Part shown: in pieces, positions 22,886-43,960 of the stretch
Numbering within the stretch: the first letter of the stretch is position 1
How the letters are laid out: every line of letters starts with the position of its first letter
From: Trissonchulus latispiculum
Taxonomy: Eukaryota > Nematoda > Enoplea > Enoplida > Ironidae
Direction: 5' to 3'
DNA length: 64,000 nt
NCBI GenBank assembly: GCA_030248195.1
Contig: JASAND010010890.1
Coordinates: 1-64,000, forward strand
Made by a program: the position numbers and the translations under genes
Notes under the pieces: generated by a model
What the model was told of the DNA's origin: nothing
What the model saw: the letters and a program-made list of their open reading frames with translations, nothing else
Database searches by the model: none

Positions 22886-23035
22886 GAGAAATCAAATTAC
22901 AACAAATTAGCGAAGTTTCTGTTCAGAAATATTTCTTACTCTACTACTTCAAATTTTCTATTTGGATGCTATTAGCAACATTTGTGATGGGTCGAATTGA
23001 TGCAACATTATGGGAATTATTCGCCGTGTCAAATG

Positions 23036-23190
23036 CACTTATATACATCATCTGCGCATGTGTGTATCAGTGCGCGCCCACGCTGGACATTTTCTAACAC
23101 GATGCGCGCACACGCAGTACACTTTCTAAATACGCGGCCCGGCCCCCAATTTGGGGGGCGTGGGCCGGCCCCGGCCCCACAGTTTTCGTA
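23036..23190. repeat. GC-rich repeat arm, inverted partner of 20282-20490
   Basis: Inverted copy of the GGGCGCGCA series, here beginning ATATACATCATCTGCGCAT and ending in GGCCGGCCCCGGCCCC. The rest of 22886-23758 shows no coding sequence. Confidence 0.7.
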
Positions 23191-23758
23191 TTGAGCACAA
23201 CCCTACTTAAAAGACTAAATTATTGAAATGATTTGGAATATTAACGCTATTTTATCAAAAATTGCTATTTTCTCAGAATTTACAAAATCTTCAATTTTTG
23301 AACAAATTAAAAATTTGAGGCTATTTGGTCGGAAAATTAGAAACTTTATCTAGGAATTCCCGTTAAGCCGATACATTCTTTGAAATATTAATGTAAAAAC
23401 TAATTTTTTCCGGCCATTTATATTTACACCGTGGCCATTTCTTCCTGACCCACTGTCCGCGACGGAGGCAGGGCTTGAACCGTGCACAGTTTGGAGATGG
23501 GTGCCTGTATCCCCAGATTCCTCCGCGGAAACCTATAACTGCTTTCTTTAAAGGGTATATAGATTGATATATACATAATGGGGGATTCACCGAACGAATT
23601 TACATGTGAACAGTACACATACTGCTAATCATAAACATATAACGGCAAGTTTCAGTGTGAAATGAAAACTCCACATAAGGTGAACAAAGCGAACAGTAGA
23701 GCAGAAAGTTCGATAAAAACAGTCAACCCGGCTTCATATATTGTTGTGTTTGATTTTT

Positions 23759-31602
<7,844 letters not shown>

Positions 31603-32390
31603 GGTCACAAATACGTAGAATCACTAAACTGCAATATGCATACAAGTCAAACTCTACAAAAGCTACACAAAACCTCCCAACAGTCAATGGTAAGTTTAAG
31701 CATTAAGAATCCGACAAAACTGGTGGCTAACATTAATATTTTGAAAATTTTGGCCAGCAGCCAGCTTCGGTCATAAGTTAAAAACCGGCTGATGTATATT
31801 TTCAATTAAATTCTTCCATTACTTTAGAAGAATTGAAATTACGCAGTCAACAGAGATGAAATGAATTTATGAATAAAAAATATAACTCCGGTGGTCGGTT
31901 ACGTAAGTTCAAAAGTTAAGTGAGTTCAACCAATGCAATTTAAAAAATCATGATCCCATTAAAACAAGAATTACAGGTACAAAACCGTTTTCATCGTATA
32001 TACAATGAGTCACGAAAACAAATTGCATAAAAAAGATTTATTTACTTTCTATGCAAAACCGAAAGACACACCTAGATGCTCGATTTTCAAAAATTGGAAA
32101 TTTTAAAATGGATAACATCAGTTAGTCGTAAACATCGAACATAACGATAGCAATGACTTAACGACACTATTAATTTTTTCCGACACATTATGCGTGTAAC
32201 TAAAACAGTAAACCGTTCTGTGTGCATGTTTCGTTTAAATCCAAACTAGATGTGTGTTGAGAAATGTTTTGATAAATGAAGTCTTGCATAAGTGCTGATG
32301 ATAAAAAATGGCTACTGAGGCAACTATATGCAAACTAAAAATTGTAATACTGTGCTTGTTTTTGATGGCATGATTTTGAGAACTAACTAA
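31603..32390. other. Upstream region of the LPMO/DOMON gene
   Basis: AT-rich intergenic sequence 5' of the start codon (minus-strand gene). I see no convincing TATA box, further 5' exon or repeat. Confidence 0.4.
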
Positions 32391-32394
32391 TCGG

Positions 32395-32900
32395 ACCAAT
32401 TTAACTTTATCCTCCCCAGAACCCCAATTAAACTTTATCCCCCCCAGAATTAAAACCTGCCTAAAGCACTAATTCAGTGTCACATTGTGTTTTATTGTAT
32501 TATTTATTGTATGGCTTCATATTGGAGCCTGATGAATTAAAAATTTAAAATTTAAAAAAAATTTTTAACATTTTAAATTTAAGTTTGGTAAGGGGGGACC
32601 AAGGGGAAACGAATAATTTTTTGAAAAAACATTTGCTGAAAACTTGCATACAGGGGTTTTCGGTGGCGCTGTGCACGAATCTGACATCCGTTTTTCAATT
32701 CAGCTTTTCGTTAGCTACTGAGCTAACGAAACGAAATAACTTTATTCAAATTGTGTTCATCTTCGGATGGAACAATTTCTAATGACTACTAAAAGGACGC
32801 CAAGTACACATTGTTTCCCTTTTACACAAATTTCGATTGCTGACCCCAATTTAACTTTATCCCCTCAAACTAGTTGGGGGGGGATAAAGTTAAAGAGATC
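32395..32900. mobile_element. MITE family B, copy 2
   Basis: AACTTTATCCCCCCCAGAAT at the left and its inverse (GGGGGGGATAAAGTTAAA) at 32876-32895 are the inverted ends. Inside are the family words TTTGCTGAAAACTTGCATA, GGGGTTTTCGGTGG and AATTCAGCTTTTCGTTAGCT. Confidence 0.7.
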
Positions 32901-35325
32901 CAACTAATCCTTTGGAAAGTATACCATAATTCGATAATTATTGTTGATTTGATTTCTGTCATTAGCAGTCCACTTGGCATGATATGATTACTACCTCACC
33001 GCTGTGCTAGAGATTTTGTAGTCGCCGAGAAAATTCCGTTAATACCACATCTGGCTCCCACCGCGTTAGGATTCAATTTTACGTGGGTTTTAGTCGAAGC
33101 CAAGTTGGGATTCGGAGCTTGGGTTTTGTTTGCTGGCTTGGGTAAAACAAATGCGTTAGAAATGGCAAAATAACGCCAACAACGCAACCTTATGCGATTT
33201 TCCAGCATTCAATCATTCTGGTGCAACTTAATAGCAGGTATGTAATCTGCGGCAACAATTTGACTTTCCCACATTCAGAGAAACTTACATTAATACTCAC
33301 GTTGGAATGGAACTTGTTGCGTAGAACTATTAAATCTCACCTCGAGCTGGTAAGCAATGACAGCGGTTCAGCTCAGGGCTCCTACAATCCTAATCTACTA
33401 ATCCGACTTCACAATTAAACTAGGCCTGCACGAAAAGATAGGATAGAAATAGACCCGATTTTTCAGTTTTTATTTGTTCATCCTGGCGAATATAACTGTC
33501 GTATGTACATACCTTAAATAAATGAAAAGTGATACAATAAATATAATAAAGTTTTGATTTAAATTTTTGTTTAACCTTTCATATTTCATTTTCATTTCAA
33601 ATTTGACATGGTTAATTGTAGCTAAAAACTAAAACTACATAATTAATGTCCAATAAGTGGATAAATTGGGATGGGAAATTTATTAAGGTTTGGAAATAGG
33701 GAGAGTTTTGAATTTAAATCAACCTGGACCACAATCCAATACGCTTAACAAGAATCACATAGATTAAACTCCAGCGTCTACCTCTCTGTGCGCAAGAAAC
33801 TAGTGTAGGAGTCTAGAAAATAAAGAAACTTTGAAAATGTATACCAGTTCACACTTGACAACCTTTAGAGTTAGAAAAATGACTGTTCACAAAAACCTTT
33901 TCCCCCTTTGCAATTGTCTATTCCACAATGTTTGAGAGAGAAAAAAGGGTCCTAGTTGCACCTTAAGAAGGCCAGTGATACTTGCTAGAGTAGACTATAA
34001 CTTTGTGAATCGTTTACTGTAACGTAGTTTTGAGTCATACTTTGTGCAGTGACAGCCAGTTCTCGTCCAAAGACTGGACCAAAAAACTACTCAGGAAATT
34101 TGAAATTTTAAAACGCAGCAGGTGGAAACATGGATAGTGTACACTGTTGTAGAGTGATTGGTGGAATAAAAAGAGGGGCGCTTGTTTCCTCTGGGAGCTC
34201 AAATTGTCAATTTAAAATGAGATGAAAGCAGAAAACACCAGAAACTGACAACAAAATTAAGGTAATTTATAGTGGATATAGCTGCATATATTATAATTAC
34301 ATGGTTTTTGAAACTGATATTTTTTGGAAGTTTGAAAATGCATATGTACCTATTTTTAGATAGGTCCAATCTAGGATAGGCCTGTTGATAAACTGTACTA
34401 GAACCATAAATTATTGGAGCGGTGAAAGCGTCAAAGAGTCAGCTGTTTCATTCAACGCCGCGTTTTGAACCGTCCGTGGGTGGGGTCAGATAACAAACCT
34501 TAACTGAAGAACGTGTACTGTTACGGAAAATAAATCCAAAACAGAAAAATAGTGGATGGAGCACACTCATTTTCAGTGTGTTTCCGATGCAAATTTCCAG
34601 AGTAAATAACCAAATTTTGGTAATGAACATCAGGACGAAAATATAAGAAAACTCCTGGCCAATTGAAGTGGTTGCTATGGTTACTTACCTCTAAAGTCGT
34701 CTAACAGTAGTTTTAGGAAATATTTCAAGATAAACAGCTAATGTACGACACTCATACCCCTCTGGTAAGATGCGCAACTTACTTTAATGGTACTCTAATG
34801 GTGACAGAGTACTTAGGTTCATCGGGGAAGAAACTTTACTGATCAAGAACTGCATAATAGTTTTACAAACTTGGATATTTTTGAAAACTCAGAATCAGAA
34901 ACTTAAAAAATCGCCTTTTTAATGGTACAGCCATCCACATAAACAGTAGCTAAACTCAATGATTTCTTTCATTTTTCAGATGGAATTCTTAAAACAAAAT
35001 TTACAATTTCATTCTCCAGTGACAATATTTTATCGATAAACTGTATTGTCGAATTGAGTGTCACAAGAATTCAGATTTTTCTCAAACTTTAAAATTGTGA
35101 TATTTATGACGGGCTGAATGACATATCTATGCTTTTCCACCTAATGAAGATGAAGAAGTTGAACTAGACCTAGACCGAAGTTACATTACATACCATCATT
35201 TCCAGCTTAAATCAGAAAGTGGTAAGGTTTTAGTTGCATTTACATAGATTCTGTGCTTGAAAAGAGCACATTTTCCTTAGACCACCTTCACTCCAACGCA
35301 GTCCTGGTGCCAGTGGAAGCCTGAT
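32901..35325. other. Intergenic, no recognised feature
   Basis: AT-rich sequence. A 70-codon minus frame at 32996-33208 has no recognisable similarity. No tRNA, repeat array or exon could be supported. Confidence 0.35.

Positions 35326-35327
<2 letters not shown>

Positions 35328-35399
<72 letters not shown>
35328..35399. repeat. (TA)n microsatellite, 72 bp
   Basis: A pure AT dinucleotide run, directly abutting the tRNA-derived SINE that follows. Confidence 0.97.
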
Positions 35400-35403
<4 letters not shown>

Positions 35404-35454
35404 AACAATGATAATTTATAAGTGCGAGTGGATGTCAGAGCGCGTGCGCCGAAA

Positions 35455-35851
35455 TAGGTACCCCTGGAGAGAGAGAACTCCAACCTACACAAGGTATATA
35501 GGGTGCCGGTGCTTATCTCCTGATTCACAGCCCGAAGCCAGGAGCGACAACTCTAATGTTGACTACATCTGTGGAAGGGGGGGGGGCAGCCCTTCATCAG
35601 GCATTACGCCAGAACACAGACTCCTGTTACCTTCCCACCGCAGTGGTACCCATTTACCGACCAGTTAAGGATAGACAGTTGGGTTGGCTGGAGCCCACGG
35701 CGAAACGATATGTGCTTAGCCCCTTGCTCAAGGGGATTTGTGAAAGCCTTGTGGCAGCGGAGGTCCGAACCTAGGACCGTCAGATCTTCAGTCCTTACTT
35801 TACCTACCTTACTTACCTCACCTTACCACTCGGCCATTACGGCACTGAAAT
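35455..35851 (-). mobile_element. tRNA-derived SINE
   Basis: Read on the minus strand it begins GTGCCGTAATGGCCGAGTGG, an A-box as in leucine/serine tRNAs, with a B-box-like GGTTCGGACC at 35762-35771. About 300 bp of body follow, containing CCACTGCGGTGGGAAGGTAA and a G-run. The TTACC/TACC tandem between the boxes (about 35795-35826) replaces the normal anticodon region. The (TA)n tract lies at the 3' end. Confidence 0.65.
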
Positions 35852-36989
35852 AGGTACCGATCAGAGATACAAAGGTTTGACGGAGGAATAATTAGCAGCA
35901 GGACAGTAATAAAGAGGAATGTGACATTCATAAACTGAGAAAACCTAATATTACAGTAAATACGAAAACCGTCTCTCTACTAAAGACAAATCGGAAATTT
36001 CAAGCATTACGCAAGAGATCCTGATATGCTTTTCCTACTCTACAAGTCTGTAGGAGGCAGTCCTTGTCACTGAAAAGTTTCGAACAAACAGCTAAAATCA
36101 AATATTTGCTGGTATTTACGTGTCAGTTGCAAAAACTGCAAAACTCCGCTTAGCATATCCTCTTGTCTATAACGTTAGATAGAGATGTCCACCAGACTTA
36201 AAAAACAATCGAGTTAGATGTTTATTTAAAGCTTGAATATTGTGATACTTGTATTCCCCCTTCTCATTGTGAGATGAACTCAAGTAACGCTGAGTGGTGC
36301 TTAAAACTAGGACTGTAATAAAAAATTTGTGTGGAAAGCGTGAAGTGAAAAAGTATATAACAAGCTTCGGTGCAATAAAATCTGCTACTGTGTCCACAAA
36401 ACTAGTGCCGCCGATTTGCGTACTTTTATAATTGTTACGGTTGAAATCATTTTAACATAACCCCGACATGAGTAAATGGAATAAAATGTTGAAAATACCT
36501 TAAACCGTTTAAATTCACAATTTCGCGAGATTTTTGGAGAAGAAAAATAAATCGATTTCTTGCGATGCGTACTCAGTAAACATTGAGGCTGAGCAATAAA
36601 ATGCTTGTCTGAGGAACGCAATAAATTTTTTAAAAAATTACTGCATTTAATCAAACGACCAGAGTATAACTTTTGAAAACGTGTTTTCGCCACTAGCATC
36701 GTCATCCTATACACGTGTATATTTACCTTGACCTTGTTTTTGTATGGCCAAATCAGCGTTACAAATACATGAAAACGAAAAGTTTTAAATTTGTACTTTT
36801 TAAAAATTTAAATAAATTACAACCCGATACCGGATAACAAGACTGTACGATTGAGAAGAATGAAGAACACTTTAAATGGTTCTGCTTTATGCCAATTAAC
36901 TTTTTATAAATTTACTTTACATACATACATGTAAACTGACCAATTGTATGAAAATGATAAGTTAGTCTTAGTCATAAGTTTTTTAGTAT

Positions 36990-37375
36990 CAGATCAGTAA
37001 AAGTATGCACAAACAGTATGACAAGCGACATACTGTATGCCTGTTGCATCCTCTGCACGCTATCGCTGGTTCTCCCCTAAATCAACCCCTATTGACTCCA
37101 CCCCACCCCTATCTACGCACAAACGAGGTCCAAGTGGGGCGGGGGTCCGGTCTACACTCACATGGTAAACTTGGCGGGGCCTTTGATCGACCGGCCTGTT
37201 ACTGGTAAGGCGGCCGGCCTGTATCTGACTGGCTAACCTTTATTAGCCGGCGGCCACCGGCTGGCATTCTGGACCCTGACCGGCCAACCAGTCTCTGGAC
37301 CGTGCCACAGCGACAGCACTAGTGCAGCAGAGGACGTAACAGGTTTATAACACAGAGTATGACTTGCATTATGTT
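36990..37375. mobile_element. MITE family A, diverged copy
   Basis: AGTATGACAAGCGACATACT and GCATCCTCTGCACGCTATCG at the left match family A subterminal words; the right part (GTGCAGCAGAGGACGTAACAG ... AGTATGACTTGCAT) is their inverse. The centre holds a CCGGC/GGCCGG cluster (37190-37300), which may be a nested element. Confidence 0.55.
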
Positions 37376-37934
37376 TATGTATGTATTCTCCCCACCCATT
37401 ATATTTGTACTCCTCACTGATGAGCTTGTCGGCATAACGTTATTAGATTTTCTACTGGTACCGCTACTTTAGAACGCCAGGATTAGAATGAATCACTTTC
37501 AAATTTTCTCGAGATTTTTGTTTAAACCTCGTAGAGATTTCCTTCGCTGTTCCTTGCTGTTAGCTGACTAAACTATTCTTTTTCACTCACGTTTTATATT
37601 GAAATAAGTAAACTCCATCAACTGTCAGACTTTTTTCTTTTCAGTGCCACTAATGCGTTCGCGATGAGGGGTAGTGCCATACCAATTTTGCACTGAATAA
37701 TTGCATATCGCAATTACCCGAGGCGTAGGCAAGGCTACTGCCGGAGCAGAAGTGGCCACTCCGCTTTCACCGCATCGTGAGCACCCGTTGGCTCCATTCA
37801 CAGTGGTTTCAAGTTTCCCATTTCCATATAAGCGTGTGTCTGCTCGCTGATTGGCTTATTAGCTTAAGGCTTACTGTAGGTAATTTATTAGTTGTTTTAA
37901 TTAATTAATGAACCGAGAATGCCTAGCATGTTTA

Positions 37935-38345
37935 GTACATAGTAGTGTAAGAGTTTCATACTCTTACTACTATGCACTCTTGATGTGACAGTTATGGCCG
38001 ACGGCATGCCGGTTTGACACTTCTCTGGACCGGTGAACAGCGTACTCAGCTGTCATTCAAAAAGCAGCTATTAAAACAATTTAAGTATATGGAAATTTGT
38101 TTAGGACAAAGAAATTACAAAAGAAGCATTTTCTCAGCTATTATGCCATCACGCCACCAAGTCTTCATAAAAGGAGATAACGTAATTTCAACTTTGGCTA
38201 TACATTCTACACATGTAAAAGTGCAATAAACAGGCAATACATAGAACACTACTACTGTAGACTTGGTCACGATGGGCTCGGTGAGCCCGGTGAGCCCGGT
38301 GGGCGCGGTGGGCCCGGAGGTTCGACCGACCAATGATATTAAGAG
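37935..38345. repeat. Family A end fragment and GGGCTCGGTGAGCCCG cluster
   Basis: CATAGTAGTGTAAGAGTTTC-ATACTCTTACTACTATG (37938-37974) is a hairpin like the family A end and is followed by CACTCTTG. At 38273-38325 a ~9-bp GTGAGCCCG/GTGGGCCCG word is repeated five times. The flanking 37376-37934 and 38346-38540 show nothing coding. Confidence 0.5.
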
Positions 38346-38559
38346 TAGCACCACTGCCGTCAGTGGTAAGCCTTGACTACAGCAAACATTTAGTACCCGT
38401 TAACTTGAATTCGACGCATTCGCGGACTATCGTTGAGAAAAAATATTTTCCACACTGAGAATTTTCCATTAATCTAAAATATACTATATTATTAAAAAAT
38501 TAAAATAGTTATATTTCTGTATAGTTGCTATATGTTGTATATGCGAAGTTGGGGGGCCT

Positions 38560-41500
38560 GAGACGGGTCTGAGACGCCCCTCCGAAATGGGAGGTGCCCT
38601 CTCGGCCATCTTCTCAGGATGAAGTTCCAGCTGAGGACACTCGCCTTTTCCTCCCACCCCCTCCGCCCTCTCATCCCCTCTGTTAACCGTTCCTCCCTTT
38701 CAGAGCAGTCAAATCAGCCGGCAGCGGCTTTTCATGTTGTTTATACGGAAGAAAATCAGTCTCCTCAGATTCGGCTGTGTTGGTAGGCCCTCTTTCGTCG
38801 TCGGCTCAGCCGTCGCAGGTCGGCCTTTCTGGGGTGGAGGCTTCGTCCCGCATCGAGCAGGATTCGCCTCTGGCTCCACCTATACCGGCTGCGGCTATCG
38901 GCGAGGGAGGTATAGCCTGCAGCACTCCAATTCCAGTCTCTGGAAATTTAGAGCCTGTTACTGAGCCTTTTTAGGTACAAACGTCTTCTTTTTCATCTTT
39001 ACCTTCGGTTAACATCCTCCCCCCTACCCCTATTCCTTCCTCTCCTTCCCCTGCCCCTTCTGCTGTTGTCCCTATGGAGACCGAGGGGCTCTCGACCCCT
39101 CCTGCCCCTCCTCCCCTTCTTCCCGTTCTCAGGATGAAATTATAGATCAGTTTTTTTCCACCGTTTTGACACCAACTTTGGCCGGTGTAGTTTTTCATCC
39201 GAATAAAAATTCTACGGTTACGTTTCACAATTTGGAACAGCATTGTGTGCGCTTAGTTTTTCCTTATCAGACTTAACAAGGGTCTCAACAATTTGCTTCA
39301 GTATTGGTACCTGCAAATTTGGTGTCTGATACTCTTTCGCTGACTGAACAAATTACTGCGGAGCTCCCACCCCAACCGGTTTCAGCTCCACCCGGAGCAT
39401 GGCCGGATCCGCAACGTTTAAATTTGGCTGTTTCTTCATCTTCTGCTGGGGTCCCGCCTACTGTTACAGGTGGCGTGCGCCCTCCAACTTTTTGTGACTC
39501 TTTTCAGTTTTTGCGAAATCCGACCATTCCTACGTCTACGTTTCAGCCGCGTATGAGTTGTCCACTGCGCATGTGTCTCCCCCGCCCTTACTCTCGCTCC
39601 GCCCCTCCCTCTCCCTCCCCTTCCCCCACAGTCCCTATCTGGAACGTTCAAAATCAGCCGAATCCGCAACAGGCATCAAATTTACGTGATTCTTGGTATA
39701 CGCCGCAGTGTCTAAATTTCCGTACTCCAGGTTTGGGCTCCTGTTTCTAGCGACTCGCACTTCTTTTTCTGACGCGTTTTGGCACTGCAAGCCCTGAATT
39801 TTGACAGATGCACAGTTTGCGGTCCTTGCTTCCCTGGGTTTTTCAAAGGAAATTTTGTCTGTTTGGATTGGTCACCCTGCTCCATGGGATGCTATTGAAA
39901 TTGTTTATGTTTTGATGTCGCGTGTTGATTTATCTATGCCTCAATTTGCAAATTAGTTTTCCAGGTTTGATTTTTTCGTAGCAAGGCGGCGTCCCGCCTG
40001 TCGTCACTCCATCTGCAGGCTAAGGATTGTCCTCCGATCCTCTATTTGCTCCTACACCGGGCACAAGTCGCCCCTCTCGCTCTTTTTCAGTCCCGGCTTC
40101 ACGTACTACGGCAAGTTTCAGCTCGGACGACGCCTCGTCCATTTCTGGACAACCTGGGACTTCCGGATCTACGGATGCTCAGGAGGCCTCACAACCTGTT
40201 TCAACTGATTCTAAGTACGCAAAGTACGATTTTCCATTCCATAGAGATGAGAATCTTCCTTCGTTGAAATTGGTTGTTCCTTTGCAGACTTTCACACTGC
40301 GGGATCCAGCAGCGCTGCCATCCTCGCCGGTGATTAAGTGGCCGGATGAGCATGAGCATTGTTTGTCTTTTGCGAGTTTGAATGGTCAATTTGAGTGTTC
40401 GGCAGCCGGGAGCAGCCTGCCAATTCGAACCCGGTGTTGTTCAAATATTCGGCGCGTTATTTGGTGGAAAAACCGATTCCCCATTTTGATGCGGACCCAC
40501 CACCGCACATCACACACCGTAGCGGATTCTCTCTGGACCGGGACGCTGCGTCTATGCGACCTCCGTCTCCGGGCCTCACTAATTATGACGGTGCCCTATT
40601 AGGGGCTCCAAAATTCGAGGGTTTTCAGGAAATCGACCCGGCTTATCACCAGGCAGTTTGGTCAGCCATTTTGGGTGACCGTAGGGCAGTTCCGTTGTGG
40701 GTCTACTCGGAACTCGAGTGGCAGGTAGCCCCTTTGCCTGATGTTTCGTCGAAACTTGATCCTTCATTTTTGAATCCCTACTTTACGACTTCTTTTAACT
40801 ATTGGGACAATTATCTGAAAACTTTGAAACATGCTCCATTTGCTTTGACTGAGTCTTCCATGGAAAAATATTTCAATGTTTTGAATATTCTTTTTTCTGA
40901 GGCCATTTTTGTTAAAGTGGGATAAATTGGAGCCTGTTTCTCATTCTTCTTATCGCATTCTGTTGGAAGACCCTGAAGATTCGAAACTTTCGATCAAATT
41001 TCCTGGTATTTTGCGCGATGATCAAGTTCTTTTTGAATCTTTCACGTCGTTGGCTTTGGCCCTTACAAAGTTGCCGCATTAGCTGATCTTGTGTCGCGAT
41101 TTTTTCGTTTTATCAATATTTATCCATCTGCTTCGCGCTTCCAGCAGCCGCGCTTTCTGCTCAAAGTTTGGAAGTCCAGGTCGCAGAAAATGGTCGAGGT
41201 GGCGCAGGCCGTTACTGACGAATGCCTGCAACACGTTCTAATGCGCGCGTCAAATTTTCCTTATTTCTACCCGATTTCTGTTTTTCAAGGTGCATATGAC
41301 CCGGCTTCTAATATGTTTCGTCTCGAACCGAAGGAGGTCCCGGGCGCTAACGGGTGGGTTGAAGTGTGGGGCTTGTACTTTCGAACTGCCGAGCAAGCTT
41401 GCCAATTCCGTAAACTCTTCTTTTTTGCTTGTTGGCATGCTCCAGCTGAGTCTTGCGCTAAAATGTTGAATCGTGAGCTAGAAGATCTGTGGAACCCGCG

Positions 41501-41642
41501 GGAGCGGACACATCGTCCCGCCCTAAGTGTGTTCTCATGCAGTTTTTGTGTATTTTCTTGCCCCTTTCATTACGGGTTGCTGCTGAATTTGGTGCTTAAA
41601 AGTCTTTTTACCTTTTTTCCGTTAATCATTGTTTTATCTTAA
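38560..41642 (+). pseudogene. Decayed gag/ORF1-like mobile-element coding region
   Basis: A ~3-kb stretch with higher GC and coding-like composition, broken by frameshifts and stops. Open pieces run in changing frames: 39304-39750 (Pro/Ser-rich), 40027-40395, 40395-40925 and 41091-41642. The order is a Ser/Thr/Pro-rich N-terminal part (40027-40200), then a more globular region with PSFLNPYFTTSFNYWDNYL and later WVEVWGLYFRTAEQACQF. It has no introns and no link to neighbouring genes. The layout suggests a structural or gag-like ORF of a retroelement, perhaps DIRS-like, but I saw no reverse transcriptase, recombinase or terminal repeats, so the class is open. A degraded cellular retrocopy is the alternative. 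Confidence 0.45.
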
Positions 41643-41854
41643 GGGTCTTTCGTTTTCTTTTCTTTTTACAATTTTTTACATTTAACTTTTATCTGCTGTG
41701 TGGGTTACCCTTCTTGATTTTCTGACGTAGGTCGTTCTATCTTTGATTCTTCTAGACGATTTCTTTTTGACAAATTTATCCTTTTTGGGTTTCTCGATTT
41801 AACTTATAAATTTCCATAAATAAACTTAAAAATATAAATAAATATAAATAAACC

Positions 41855-41930
41855 CGGGTCATCGGGTCACCAGGTCAGTGCTCAACCGGGTCACCGGGTC
41901 ACCGGTTCAAGCCTAAGTGACCGGTTCCAT
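41855..41930. repeat. CGGGTCACC tandem words
   Basis: CCGGGTCACCGGGTCACCGG and variants in ~75 bp, another private GC-rich motif block. No paired block was located, so the element ends are unknown. Confidence 0.5.
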
Positions 41931-42428
41931 CACTGAACTAGACTTCTGCACAAAAACTTCTGTGTTCTACACAAAAATAATACTCCGGGAGACCCTTTTT
42001 AGTTGTACCGAAGTTGCTTTTTGAAGCGACTTTCTATCTTTTCCCAATCATCGTGAAATATTGCCAACTTTATCCTTTTGGCGTCAAAAACTGGTCATTT
42101 TTGCGGAAATTATATAATCCATTATTTCTTCAGCTACGCATACCGCAAGATTAAACCAAGGGTATTATTTTAAAGGCCTTGCAGAGGCCAGTTATCCGAA
42201 ACATGGCCGTTATCTAATTACTACCATGTATCCTGTAATTTGCAAAACTGTAGTTTTTCAAAAACACGAACAAATTTTTTCCAGGGGATTGTGGAGCATT
42301 CACTATGCAAGATAGAGGCCTGCCATTCACCAGTTGCGGTCTACACTAAAATACCCAGTGACGCTTACAATACCCTACAATACCCTGTGAATACAACGAT
42401 GTAGATGAAGCAGGCTACAAGCATTCTC

Positions 42429-42700
42429 AGTCGGCATGCGTGCCGACTAGAAATTTTAGGCTGCACGCGTGCCGACTGCCGCCTAGCCTTTTAGCGTTCC
42501 TATCATTGTGAGTTCTGAGCGTGTGGCCTGAAATTTTCAGTCGGCACTCGTGCCTCCTAAGGCGACTCCGGCTTTTAGCATTCCCATTTAGTTTAATCTC
42601 AATGTTACAGCGTGTAGATTGAAACTTTCAGTCGGCTCGTGCGCCGCCTGATTGAAGTTAGTCTAATAGCGTTCCCACGTTTTTGTTGTCATGCTGTGAA
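42429..42700. repeat. Diverged tandem repeat, ~90-110 bp unit, 3 copies
   Basis: CAGTCGGC starts units at 42429, 42539 and 42629. Each continues through a GTGCCG/CGTGCC block to a TAGC(G/A)TTCC(C/T)A word. 42701-43670 shows nothing further. Confidence 0.6.
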
Positions 42701-43670
42701 TGTAAATGTTTAAAGTAAATGTTTAAACTGATAAAAACGCATAACTGTCTTAGAGTTACTTATACATAGAATGCCAGCATCAACAGGACGGGCTGAGTGG
42801 AGAATGGACACCCAGAAGTTAAAGTATTTTTTAGAAGTCAGGAATCGCTACACTATAGTGCAAATTTTATTTGCCCAATCATAAATTGAAAATGTTTCTG
42901 ATCAGAGGTATCACTTAAAACAAAACCCAGCATAAACAATGCTGGACACAAAATTTGGCCCTGAAGTGTTTCGAAAATATTTTAAAATTTTACCAATCGA
43001 GCTAAAATCGGGTGACGGGTGGGGTACTGCTTGGTATCGAAAAAATCTAATCAAAGCACAATAATGTTCCTGCAGATACTAATTTTTATACTTTTTGAAA
43101 CAATTATCAAAAGCGAAATCTCGAAATCCAAAATTTTGGCATTTCCCTATCAAACCGGATTCACTCACAAGTAATCACACCATCCCATATGGGACGAGAT
43201 CTGAATCCCATCCCATTCGTCAACACTGTTGAGTGTTGACATGTGTTAAACATAGGAAAATGAAGAGACAGGTTAAAAAAGCTTGTGGCAGAAAAATTTT
43301 ACGCTGTGTGAAAGATACCGAGCTAAAACTTTGTACACAGATGGAAAATCAGGCGTTTTTAGACCATGAAAAACAGGACCTACACTTGAGAATTTCTCTT
43401 GCATTATATGGTAAAAAGTTACATATATTTATGTGTGAAAATGAGCGAAATCCGCGACTATCGATTTTTGACCAAAGTAACCCCCCTACGTGCTAATTGG
43501 CTCTTTGAGCAGCTGGATTTTCTTAACATCAACCTAAACTTAAAAAACCGCCTAACGTGCCACATTTTATGCAAGTTTTAGTGCAATCCTCTTCCAAATG
43601 AATAAACTTATCCATCCTGTGCATTAGTTGCAGCCAATGTTATCTACCTAAGATAAGCACTTATGCAGGT

Positions 43671-43676
43671 TTTATT
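43671..43676 (-). terminator. CASK polyadenylation signal AATAAA
   Basis: AATAAA on the minus strand, 285 bases beyond the CASK stop codon. Confidence 0.6.
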
Positions 43677-43960
43677 ATTTTCAACTAACAACCAAACATA
43701 CTAAAATGCTCAACAAAAGAGAAAGGGAATGCAAAATCTGACTGTTCGTGCTGCTTGTATATTTCTTGTTCAGTGAAGCAATTGGGCTGCAGTAAGCACC
43801 GACTGAGAGAGAGAGCCTGCCGCAGGGCGTGCTTCTTATTCCGAAGCTGCACTGGCCGGGGCTGATTGGAAGCAAAGGACAGGAAGGGATACTCCTCAGA
43901 GTTAATTGGATGAGTGTAAAGAGGGGATGATGGATGAATCCAGGGATTAATTCCTGAGGT

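Noticed and set aside
32996..33208. Possible minus-strand exon upstream of the LPMO/DOMON gene
   Set aside because: No signal peptide, motif or phase-matched splice sites link it to the gene.
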